The notes below the pieces were generated by a model. The model was not told the DNA's origin, ran no database searches, and saw only the letters and a program-made list of their open reading frames with translations. From Candidatus Poribacteria bacterium (GTDB lineage Bacteria > Poribacteria > WGA-4E > GCA-2687025), in the NCBI GenBank assembly GCA_016866785.1, contig VGLH01000038.1, forward strand, positions 1 to 32,998: 32,998 nt of DNA, read 5' to 3'. Position numbers and translations under genes: made by a program. This document shows, in pieces, positions 24,872-32,907 of the stretch. The first letter of the stretch is position 1, and every line of letters starts with the position of its first letter.

Positions 24872-25984
24872 ATGTATGCGCCCATCTGTTGCGACCGAGC
24901 CCGCCTCGTGCTTCTGGCGATCGCGTGCGCAGTACCGCTGGTTCTCGTGGCGACGCCGAGTAGCGCCGCGATCAGCATGTCGACGAACCGCGGATGCATG
25001 CTCGCCAACTGCCACGGCACGCCGGGCGGAGATCGCACGCTGCCCGACGGAAGCCGCGGCTCTGCGCATGTCGACGAAGGGGAGCTCGAATCCTCGGCGC
25101 ATCGGGGTCTCGCATGTCTGGAGTGCCACACGGATATCGTCGCGATTCCGCATGAAGCGGCGCTCTCCTCGGTGAACTGCGAGGCGTGCCACTACGAGAG
25201 CAACCCTCGCGGCGCGCCGAATATCGACCAGTTCCGGCAGTACGAGGAGAGCATCCACGGCGAGCGCGCTCGCGAGGGCGATCCGAAGGCTCCCAGGTGC
25301 TCGACGTGCCACGGTCAGCACAACATCAAGGGGAAGAAGGCGAAGGACTCGCGGGTACATCGCCAGAACGAGCCGTCCACGTGTGGCGAGTGCCATGACG
25401 AGCAGGCATCGGAGTTCCAGGAGGGGGTTCACGGAACGGACCTGGCGACGGGGAACCTGGACGTGCCGTCATGCGTCACGTGTCACGGCATCCATCGGAT
25501 TCGACCTCACACGGACCCCGAATCGCCCGTCCACGAGAGCCATATCGCGGAGACGTGCTCGTCCTGCCATGGCGCCGTGACGATTGCCGACAAGTACGAC
25601 TTCAGCGTGAAGCGCGTCGAGACGTACGCCGGGAGCTTCCACGGGTTCGCGAGCAAGTTCGGAGTGACCAGCGTCGCGAACTGCGCTAGCTGCCACGGAA
25701 TCCATCGCATCCTTCCGCACACCGATGAGCGGTCGCAGGTGCATCCAAGCAACCTGGGTGCCACATGCGGTCAGAGGGACTGCCACCCCAAGGCTGTCGC
25801 CGGATTCGCTAGCGGACAGGTGCATCTGGGGGTGGCGGCTCCTGCCCCGTTGGGCGTGCGACTGATCCGCGTGCTCTATATCGTGCTGATCGCCGGGATC
25901 ATCGGAGGCATGCTGTTGCACAACGCGTTCGACCTCGCCGCGCAGGTGCGGCGACGCAAGAGCGCGGCTGGTCCGGAGGCTTAG
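24872..25984 (+). CDS. Membrane-anchored multiheme cytochrome c, 9 candidate sites
   Basis: A 370-residue exported cytochrome with a signal peptide and a C-terminal transmembrane helix (about 333-353, VLYIVLIAGIIGGMLLHNAF) followed by a basic tail (RRRK), so its heme domain faces the periplasm. It has seven CXXCH and two CX4CH (CMLANCH near the N-terminus, CGQRDCH near the end). Repeats of CHGIH-RI-PHTD and the SFHGFASKFG...NCASCHGIH segment match the multiheme subunit found beside b-type cytochromes in delta-proteobacterial Cbc-like quinol oxidoreductases, where the last motif is normally CGKCH. It lies four bases upstream of the cytochrome b gene. Role: accept electrons from that membrane subunit. 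Confidence 0.88.
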   Translation: MYAPICCDRARLVLLAIACAVPLVLVATPSSAAISMSTNRGCMLANCHGTPGGDRTLPDGSRGSAHVDEGELESSAHRGLACLECHTDIVAIPHEAALSSVNCEACHYESNPRGAPNIDQFRQYEESIHGERAREGDPKAPRCSTCHGQHNIKGKKAKDSRVHRQNEPSTCGECHDEQASEFQEGVHGTDLATGNLDVPSCVTCHGIHRIRPHTDPESPVHESHIAETCSSCHGAVTIADKYDFSVKRVETYAGSFHGFASKFGVTSVANCASCHGIHRILPHTDERSQVHPSNLGATCGQRDCHPKAVAGFASGQVHLGVAAPAPLGVRLIRVLYIVLIAGIIGGMLLHNAFDLAAQVRRRKSAAGPEA

Positions 25985-25988
25985 AGCG

Positions 25989-26660
25989 ATGGCGCACCAT
26001 CGTCACGTGTCGCAGGTCCCGGCTGGCATCGACGCGGCGGTTCGCCTGACGGGGAACGAACGGATCCAGCACGCGATCATGTTCATCGCGTTCACGCTCC
26101 TGGCGATCAGCGGGTTCATGACGCATTTGCCGAGGGCATGGGTCCGCGTTCTGGGGCTGGCATCCCCGGCGGTGTTCGAGTTTCGAGGCGATCTCCATCG
26201 AGTCTGCGGCATCGCCCTCTGCGTGGTCGGCATCTATCACGTGGCGTACTTGCTCGGCACTCGTCGCGGTCGTTGGCAACTCCGCGAACTGCTGCCTCGG
26301 AAGCGAGACTGGTTGGATTTCGTCGCGACGATGAGGTACTACCGGCGACCCAGCGAGCACCCGCAGCCCGAGTACGGTTGGTACAACTACGCCGAGAAAG
26401 CCGAATACTGGGCGCTGGTATGGGGCACGTTCATCATGGCGGTAACGGGCTTCATCCTATGGTTGGAGGAGTACAGCCCCAAGATCGTCATCGATGTGTC
26501 CGCCGTCGTGCATCGGTACGAGGCGCTCTTGGCGGTTCTGGCAGTCTTCGTGTGGCATTTCTATCACGTCCACCTATCGCCTGAGGTGTTCCCGATGAGC
26601 CCCGTTTGGCTGACGGGTCGCGAGGCGTCGGGGACCCACGAGCACGCGTCGAAAGGGTAG
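25989..26660 (+). CDS. Cytochrome b561-like membrane subunit (FdhI/thiosulfate reductase type)
   Basis: A 223-residue integral membrane protein with four predicted helices (about 29-46, 67-88, 141-160, 176-196). Histidines in or next to the helices (His28, His70, His84, His175, His190, His193) are suitable ligands for two b hemes, as in formate-dehydrogenase gamma and related DUF4405-type cytochromes. It would move electrons between the menaquinone pool and a periplasmic partner. It sits between the membrane-anchored 9-site cytochrome and the cNMP-binding cytochrome, with gaps of four and three bases. The three genes together encode a candidate inner-membrane quinol:multiheme-cytochrome complex. 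Confidence 0.9.
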   Translation: MAHHRHVSQVPAGIDAAVRLTGNERIQHAIMFIAFTLLAISGFMTHLPRAWVRVLGLASPAVFEFRGDLHRVCGIALCVVGIYHVAYLLGTRRGRWQLRELLPRKRDWLDFVATMRYYRRPSEHPQPEYGWYNYAEKAEYWALVWGTFIMAVTGFILWLEEYSPKIVIDVSAVVHRYEALLAVLAVFVWHFYHVHLSPEVFPMSPVWLTGREASGTHEHASKG

Positions 26661-26663
26661 TCG

Positions 26664-29474
26664 ATGCGAGGCACAGACGACACCAGTCCCACGTCGGAGC
26701 CCATCGCGCTGTCGCGCGATGAGATCGTTGCGCGGCTCAGGCGGATGGAACTGTTTCGGGGAGTCTCAGAGGAGGGGCTCAACGTCTTTGCCTCGCTCGT
26801 CGACATCCTGCACGTCGGGCCCGGCGAGCGCCTGTGCCACCAGGGCGATCCCGGCGAGTCGATGTGGTGCATCCTGTCGGGATCGGTTCGGATCACGGCG
26901 GATGGCGCGGCGATTGCCGACCTGACCGAGGGCTCGGTCGTCGGCGAGATGTCCATCCTCGACGGCTCTCCTCGCTCCGCCGACGTCGATACGACGGCGG
27001 ATACGATCATCGCCCAATTGACGCACGCCCACTATGCCGAAGCGTTCACGCTGAGCGCGGACGCCGCTCTGACGCTGGTTCGCAACATCAGCAAGGTGCA
27101 GCAGAACCGTCTGCGTACGACCAACGAGCGAGCCATCGCCACCGCGCTGGAGGCGGAGCGAGCCGAGCGGCTGGAGCGTCGCTACCGCCGGTTCTTCCTG
27201 ACCGGGCTTTTCGCCGTTGGCGGCGTGTTGCTGGCTCTGTTGGTCACCGCGGAAGTGACGTCGCAACCGAGCTTCTGCGGCTCGCACCACTACTTGCGAC
27301 CGTATTACGAATCATGGCAGCGGTCCTCGCACAGTGAGGTCGGATGCCCGGAATGCCACTTCGCGCCCGGCTTCAAGGGCTATGTCGTCCGTAAATACAA
27401 GGCGCTCGCGGAAGTCGCTATCTACATCACGAACACGTACAAGGGCGAGCCCCGCGCCGAAGTCGGCGACGAAGGCTGTTTGCGCTCCGGCTGCCATTCT
27501 GACGCGCGACCCCCGGGCGACATCGAATACAAGGGGCTCCTCTTTTCGCACCGGAAGCATCTGCCCTGCGGACAGCACCACCTGACCATGAACCGCGGCG
27601 CCCTCAGCGCGATGCCGTCGAACATGACGACGCGCACGGGAACGCCACCGGAGGGTCACGAGAAGTTCCTGGAGGCACTGCCGCGAGGGCGCATCCTGCG
27701 GTGCGTGAGCTGTCACTCGCAGATCGTTCAAGGCAGCCACATGGAGGTGACCCAGAGCACCTGCTTCCTGTGTCACTTCAAGGCGGCGGCGGATTCGGAG
27801 CCCGTCTCGGGATGTCCGTCGTGCCACCAGGCGCCCAAAGAGACGATCTACATCAACAACATCGCGTTCAAGCACGAGGAGTTCACGAGTCGCGGCGTGA
27901 CGTGCACGCAGTGCCATACGGATGTCGTGCGCGGAGATGGCGCGGTCAAGGAGGAGCGCTGCTTCCAGTGCCACGACCGACCCGAGAGGCTCCGCGAGTT
28001 CGAGAATCACAAGCTCATTCACGGCGTCCACGTGACCGAGCACAAGCTCGACTGCCTCATCTGCCACTCCGAGATCGAGCACAAGATCGAGTCCATCGCG
28101 ACGACGATCCGATCCGACTGCCAGCAATGCCACGAGAGCGTCGAGCGGATGTACATGGGCGTGGCGGACGGCGTCGAGGTGACTCCGGATCCCATGTTCC
28201 TGGCGCGTGTCGCCTGTGATAGCTGCCACTCGTCGCATGTGGGCGTCGAGATGACCAGCAGCACGCGGCTGCTCAAGCCAGGCGCATGCGCGAGCTGCCA
28301 CGGAGACGCTTACGAGGGCATGCAGGAACGCTGGCTGGAGGGCGGCAGGCGATTGATCGCCGAGATGGAGGCGCGGGAGAGCCGTGTCCGAGGGACCGTC
28401 TCAGCCGCCGCATCGTCGAGAAGCGAGGTGGACCCAGCCGTCCGATCCGCCAGGTCGCTGTTGGCGGCTGCGTCCACCAACGTGGACCTGTTGCGCAAGG
28501 GGAACCCCGTCCACAACGTGCGGTTCGCCGAACGCGTCGCTTCGGTCGCGAACGCGCAGCTCACGATGGCGACCAACGTGCTCAATGGGCGCTCCGCGCC
28601 GGTGGCTCCGCTCCAGCTAGCCGCGCTGTCCGCGCCCGAAGGTGGACGCTGCGGGACGTGCCATTTCGGAATCGAGAGCGTCTCGAAGCAGGTCTACGGA
28701 ACGCTGTTCAGCCACGCGCCGCACATCACCAAGGCAGGACTCAAGTGCGCCCAGTGCCATTCCTCGGAGCCGCAGGAGCTTCCGGGACATGGCAAGACGC
28801 TGGTTAGCGCAGACGACTGCAAGTCGTGTCACCACTCGCCGACCACCAAGTCGGGCTGCCTTTCGTGTCATAGCGGAATCCGCTCGATTCGGGTCGCGTC
28901 GAAGCCGACGTTCGACCACGATCGACACGTGTCGGGTCAGCGCCTCGCCTGCTCGCAGTGCCACGCCAGTGACACCTCGAAGCGCTTCACTGGCGATTGC
29001 GTGTCCTGCCATCACAGGCAGACCGTGGACGTGGCGAAGAAGTGTACGACGTGCCACGCGACGCAGTCGGCGTTCGCCGCCGGCACGAACCTCCCGAGCG
29101 GATCGGCGGGTCTGCATGTCAAGGCGCAGGTCGCGTGCGGCGAATGTCACCGTCGAGCCGGAGAGCGGATCGTAACGATGGCGTGCGGTACGTGCCACAC
29201 GACTGGCAACTATGACGCGATACGGAAGACGTGGCAAGACAAGACGCGCGCCCAGCTCGCAGAACTGGCGCGCGAGCGGACACGGTTCCAAGCAGCGGGC
29301 GGGGCCCGATCCGTCACGAGCGCGACGCTGCAAGCGATGCGGGCAGCAGATGCCGCCGCGAGCCGCATCGCTGCCGATGGCAGCTCCGGCGTTCACAACC
29401 CCGAGTACGTCGACACGATCCTGTCGCAGGGAATCGAAGCGTACCGGCGGGCGAACCCGTCTGCCGCGCGCTGA
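26664..29474 (+). CDS. Cyclic-nucleotide-binding domain fused through one TM helix to a multiheme cytochrome
   Basis: A 936-residue fusion. Residues about 25-140 form a Crp-type cNMP-binding domain whose phosphate-binding cassette GEMSILDGSPRSADV keeps Glu95, Arg104 and Ser105. There is no DNA-binding domain. A helical charged linker (about 141-176) leads to one TM helix (177-197). The periplasmic part begins like NapC/NrfH (SFCGSHHYLRPYYESWQRSSH, then CPECH), but its first heme motif has His for the second Cys (CGSHH, 205-209), and a second CGQHH occurs at 302. Nineteen CXXCH and one CX4CH (CLRSGCH) follow, then an ADGSSGVHNPEY helix. With no signal peptide and one TM, the sensor is cytoplasmic and the hemes periplasmic. 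It probably works with the cytochrome b encoded three bases upstream. Ligand-gated electron transfer is inference. Confidence 0.9.
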   Translation: MRGTDDTSPTSEPIALSRDEIVARLRRMELFRGVSEEGLNVFASLVDILHVGPGERLCHQGDPGESMWCILSGSVRITADGAAIADLTEGSVVGEMSILDGSPRSADVDTTADTIIAQLTHAHYAEAFTLSADAALTLVRNISKVQQNRLRTTNERAIATALEAERAERLERRYRRFFLTGLFAVGGVLLALLVTAEVTSQPSFCGSHHYLRPYYESWQRSSHSEVGCPECHFAPGFKGYVVRKYKALAEVAIYITNTYKGEPRAEVGDEGCLRSGCHSDARPPGDIEYKGLLFSHRKHLPCGQHHLTMNRGALSAMPSNMTTRTGTPPEGHEKFLEALPRGRILRCVSCHSQIVQGSHMEVTQSTCFLCHFKAAADSEPVSGCPSCHQAPKETIYINNIAFKHEEFTSRGVTCTQCHTDVVRGDGAVKEERCFQCHDRPERLREFENHKLIHGVHVTEHKLDCLICHSEIEHKIESIATTIRSDCQQCHESVERMYMGVADGVEVTPDPMFLARVACDSCHSSHVGVEMTSSTRLLKPGACASCHGDAYEGMQERWLEGGRRLIAEMEARESRVRGTVSAAASSRSEVDPAVRSARSLLAAASTNVDLLRKGNPVHNVRFAERVASVANAQLTMATNVLNGRSAPVAPLQLAALSAPEGGRCGTCHFGIESVSKQVYGTLFSHAPHITKAGLKCAQCHSSEPQELPGHGKTLVSADDCKSCHHSPTTKSGCLSCHSGIRSIRVASKPTFDHDRHVSGQRLACSQCHASDTSKRFTGDCVSCHHRQTVDVAKKCTTCHATQSAFAAGTNLPSGSAGLHVKAQVACGECHRRAGERIVTMACGTCHTTGNYDAIRKTWQDKTRAQLAELARERTRFQAAGGARSVTSATLQAMRAADAAASRIAADGSSGVHNPEYVDTILSQGIEAYRRANPSAAR

Positions 29475-29485
29475 CCGGGCATTGG

Positions 29486-29514
29486 TTGATCCAGGTCTCC
29501 CGACCGACTACACT
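29486..29514 (+). promoter_or_regulatory. Candidate sigma70-type promoter for the metallohydrolase pair
   Basis: TTGATC (29486-29491) and TACACT (29509-29514) are spaced by 17 bases, 50 bases before the next ATG. An overlapping 7-bp hairpin at 29513-29532 (CTGCCGG/CCGGCAG) sits at the start of the leader and could also end transcription of the cytochrome operon, although it lacks a U-tract. Confidence 0.4.
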
Positions 29515-29564
29515 GCCGGACGACACCGGCAGGCGCGACGCGTATCGTCGGAAGGGAGACCCGG

Positions 29565-32072
29565 ATGCCTGACTATGAGCCGCTCGACCTCTCCAGCCTC
29601 TGCAACGCCGATCAGTCCGTCCTAGGGCAGAACGCATCTCAGCTTCCGACCGGGCAGCAGACGCTCCAGGGGCTGCCGTTCCTTCTTGGACCCCCCGACG
29701 GTGCAGGTCCGTCAGTCATCGGTCTGGGTAGCGGACTCCGATCCGAGCCCGTCACGATCATGGTCGGCAAGACGGCACGGTACATCCTGTTCGCCCACCG
29801 CCTGCTCGAGTCGAAGATTCACGAAGGCGATCCCGTCGGCCGCGAGTGCGGTGAGTACGTGTTCACGTACGGCGATGGCAGTGCGGTCGTCGTGCCGATC
29901 CGAGAACGGCTCGAAATCGGAATCATCCCGTCTGGCTGGGGGCAGCTCGCCCTCCTGGCGCACCCCGACATGAAGGACGGGCTGATGCCGCGCCACGAGG
30001 GCAACTGGGGTGGCGCGGGGAACCGGCAAACCGAGGCGATTCAGGCATGGCCCCGCTGGTTCTACCTGTTCCCATGGGAGAACCCGCACCCGGAGTCGGC
30101 GGTCCAGTCGATCATCGTACGACCGTCGGGCCTGCGTTTCCTCATCGCGGCGATCACGCTGAGCCATCTGGAGGAGTATCCCTTCACGCGCAGCGCCAAG
30201 CGCGCCGTGAAGATCGTCCTGCCCCAAGAGGAGGACGCTGCGAAACGCTTCGGACTCGAAGTCGAGGTCGATCGCGGCGTTGCGACCTATCCCTTCTCGC
30301 TGCCGCAGGCGTCGAGCGACGAGTACCTCGCCGACTCGATGCACGGATGGGGGGAACGCCAGAACCAGGCGTCGAGCCCGGCATATGTCGAGATCGCCGC
30401 GACACCGTCTGCGACCGTGACGGTCAAACAGGACGGCGATGCGCTCGGTTCCGCCCAATGGGGAGAACTACAGGACAAGGGCTCCGTTGAGGCGAGCCCA
30501 CGGCTCAAGATGATCGTTGTCGACGAGGGACGGAACTGGGTCCGCACGCAGGTGCTGGACGACTACACCGGCAGGCCGGTTCCGTGCCGTATCCACTTCC
30601 GATCGCCGGACGGCGTTCCCTACCAGCCGCATGGTCACCACGCCCACGTCAACACGAACATGGGCACGTGGCACATCGACATCGGCGGCGATGTGCGCCT
30701 GGGACAGATCACGTACGCCTACATCGGCGGGAAGTGCGAAGGTTGGCTCCCGCGTGGCGACGTGATCGTCGATATCGCGCGCGGATACGAGTACGAGCCG
30801 ATTCGGCAGCGCGTCCGCATTGAGCCGGGGCAACAAGAGCTGACGTTCCGGCTCAAGCGCTTCGCCAACATGAACGACGAGCGCTACTTCAGCGGCGATA
30901 CTCACGTGCACTTCCTGTCGACGCAGGGAGCTCATACGGAGGCGGCAGGCGAAGGCGTGAACGTCATCAACCTGCTGCTCTCGCAGTGGGGGCATCTGTT
31001 CACGAACACGGAGGAGTTCACGGGCGCTCCCAGTGTCGCGCCGGACGGCAAGACCGTCGTCTACGCGACTCAGGAGAACCGACAGCACATCCTGGGGCAT
31101 CTGACGCTGCTGGGGCTCAAGGAGCCGGTGAACCCGTGGTGCTCCGATGGTCCCGGCGAGGCGGAACTGGGCGGGAACCTGGAGACCACGCTCTCGCGAT
31201 GGGCGGACGCGTGCCACGCGCAGGGCGGGACGGTCGTCATCCCACACATTCCCAATCCGAACTGCGAACCGGCGGCGCTCATCACGACGGGACGCGCCGA
31301 CGCAGCGGAATGGCTCGTTCACGACTCCTACATGCACTTGGAGTACTACCGCTACCTGAACTGCGGGTACAAGCTCCCCATTGTCGGTGGAACGGACAAG
31401 ATGACGTCGGACGTGCCGGTAGGCATCTACCGGACGTATGTCTACATCCCCAACGACGAACCGTTCACCTATGACACGTGGTGCAAGAACCTGCGCGCCG
31501 GACGGACGTTCCACAGCGGCGGACCCCTGCTGCGGTTCAAGGTAGAGGGCAAACCCATCGGCAGCACGATCAACCTGCCGGGCAACGGGGGAACCGTCAC
31601 CGTCGAGGCGTCGGCGGACAGCGTCCTGCCGTTCCACTCGCTGGAGATCGTCCTCAACGGATCGGTCGTCGCGCGGACGGAGGACGCGAAGGGCACGCGA
31701 CACCTGGCGCTGCGCGAGAGCATCCAGGTGGATCGCCACTCGTGGATCGCCGCTCGCTGCGCGGGCCCCAACTACTGGCAGAGCACGCGACATCACGACG
31801 GTTGGGGACGCGGGATCATGGCGCACACGTCGCCGGTCTACCTTGCTGTCGGCGGCGACTGGTGGATGTTCGACATCGGAGCAGCGAACTATCTGCTGAC
31901 GCTGCTGAACGGTGGGATCGACTACATCCGCAAGCGCAGCGTCCAGTGGGAACCGGGTACGGTGACCCACCACCACGGTCACGACGACCACCTCGCCTAT
32001 CTCGAAGAGCCCTTCCGCCAAGGGATCGAGGCGATCCACAAGCGCATGCACTCGCTGGGCATACCGCATTAG
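29565..32072 (+). CDS. CehA/McbA-type metallohydrolase (PHP-like), multidomain
   Basis: An 835-residue protein. The N-terminal part (about 1-300) is beta-rich and contains GLPFLLGPPDG and a GEYVFTYGDGS segment seen in large uncharacterised secreted or glycan-related proteins. A middle beta-sandwich region (about 310-430) includes a CRIHFRSPDG carboxypeptidase-regulatory-like strand set. A PHP-like CehA/McbA domain starts at SGDTHVHFL (about 443), with later IPHIPNPNCE and GGTDKM (about 608) as further likely metal-site segments. The C-terminus carries THHHGHDDHLAYL. CehA and McbA hydrolyse small carbamates or amides, but that substrate cannot be transferred here. No signal peptide is seen. 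The ATG has GAAGGGAG upstream. It is followed 22 bases later by a creatininase-family gene. Confidence 0.8.
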   Translation: MPDYEPLDLSSLCNADQSVLGQNASQLPTGQQTLQGLPFLLGPPDGAGPSVIGLGSGLRSEPVTIMVGKTARYILFAHRLLESKIHEGDPVGRECGEYVFTYGDGSAVVVPIRERLEIGIIPSGWGQLALLAHPDMKDGLMPRHEGNWGGAGNRQTEAIQAWPRWFYLFPWENPHPESAVQSIIVRPSGLRFLIAAITLSHLEEYPFTRSAKRAVKIVLPQEEDAAKRFGLEVEVDRGVATYPFSLPQASSDEYLADSMHGWGERQNQASSPAYVEIAATPSATVTVKQDGDALGSAQWGELQDKGSVEASPRLKMIVVDEGRNWVRTQVLDDYTGRPVPCRIHFRSPDGVPYQPHGHHAHVNTNMGTWHIDIGGDVRLGQITYAYIGGKCEGWLPRGDVIVDIARGYEYEPIRQRVRIEPGQQELTFRLKRFANMNDERYFSGDTHVHFLSTQGAHTEAAGEGVNVINLLLSQWGHLFTNTEEFTGAPSVAPDGKTVVYATQENRQHILGHLTLLGLKEPVNPWCSDGPGEAELGGNLETTLSRWADACHAQGGTVVIPHIPNPNCEPAALITTGRADAAEWLVHDSYMHLEYYRYLNCGYKLPIVGGTDKMTSDVPVGIYRTYVYIPNDEPFTYDTWCKNLRAGRTFHSGGPLLRFKVEGKPIGSTINLPGNGGTVTVEASADSVLPFHSLEIVLNGSVVARTEDAKGTRHLALRESIQVDRHSWIAARCAGPNYWQSTRHHDGWGRGIMAHTSPVYLAVGGDWWMFDIGAANYLLTLLNGGIDYIRKRSVQWEPGTVTHHHGHDDHLAYLEEPFRQGIEAIHKRMHSLGIPH

Positions 32073-32094
32073 GACAGTCTGAAGGGTGAAGCCG

Positions 32095-32823
32095 ATGGCG
32101 CTCGAACTCTCGCGCGACGTGCAGCTCCAGTTCCTGAGACCCGCGCAGCTCGAAGCGCGCGGGCGCGAGTTTCCCGTCGTCTACGTTCCGTTCGGGCCCA
32201 TCGAATGGCATGGGCCCCACCTGCCGTTGGGAACCGATGCGCTGAAGGCACATGCCGTTCTGTGCCTGACGGCGGCAGCCTACGGGGGCGTCGTTTACCC
32301 GCCGTTCTTCCTCCACGACGGTTGGGACCTTCCGCCTGTCACGGCGACGATCACGAACCTGTTCCAGCGACTCAAGGGAACCGGGTTCCGGGTCCTGATC
32401 GGCATCTCGGGTCACAACGTCACGGGCATGATCGACATGATCCGCTCGGCGCTGGAACCCGTCGTCGCCGATGGAACCGCGCGCGGGTTCGCCGGTTGGG
32501 AGGTGACGCTGAGCGCGGGAGAAGACTTGAACACCGACCATGCGGCGAAGTGGGAGACCTCCGACATGATGTTCGCGTACCCGGACCGAGTCGATATGGC
32601 GATGCTGGGCACCGGCACGCTGAACCTCGACATGAAGGCTCCATGGGGCATCGGCGGACTCGATCCCCGCGAGCACGCGTCGAGCGCTGTCGGGCAGCGG
32701 TGCATGGAACTCGCTGCCGACACCATCGGTCGGCGCGCGCAGGAGTTGCTCTCCTCGCTCCCGGAAGAACACCGCGCGTTCGGCAAGCCCGCCATCGCCG
32801 TGGGGCAGTGGTGGATGGTCTGA
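32095..32823 (+). CDS. Creatininase-family amidohydrolase
   Basis: A 242-residue metal-dependent hydrolase of the creatininase/FAPy-deformylase family. PFGPIEWHGPHLPLGTD supplies the metal ligands Glu37, His39 and Asp48. SGHN (His107) and DHAAKWETSDMM complete the family pattern of His and Glu ligands. The usual GHGGN loop is shortened to GHN. Substrates in this family range from creatinine to formamidopyrimidines and other cyclic or linear amides, and the exact one is unknown. The ATG at 32095 was preferred to a GTG nine bases upstream because AAGGGTGA is well placed before it. It probably forms an operon with the preceding metallohydrolase. Confidence 0.9.
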   Translation: MALELSRDVQLQFLRPAQLEARGREFPVVYVPFGPIEWHGPHLPLGTDALKAHAVLCLTAAAYGGVVYPPFFLHDGWDLPPVTATITNLFQRLKGTGFRVLIGISGHNVTGMIDMIRSALEPVVADGTARGFAGWEVTLSAGEDLNTDHAAKWETSDMMFAYPDRVDMAMLGTGTLNLDMKAPWGIGGLDPREHASSAVGQRCMELAADTIGRRAQELLSSLPEEHRAFGKPAIAVGQWWMV

Positions 32824-32907
32824 TCGTCCAACAACCTGCTTCGCTCGGCGTCGTCGCTGCATTCGGTTCGGCTCCCACGTCAGAACCTGAGCCCAAGGAC
32901 TCGCCAG

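Noticed and set aside
30468-32069. 533-codon open frame antisense to the metallohydrolase
   Set aside because: A high-GC shadow frame with Arg/Val-rich low-information sequence; the sense frame has recognisable PHP-like motifs and a good ribosome-binding site.
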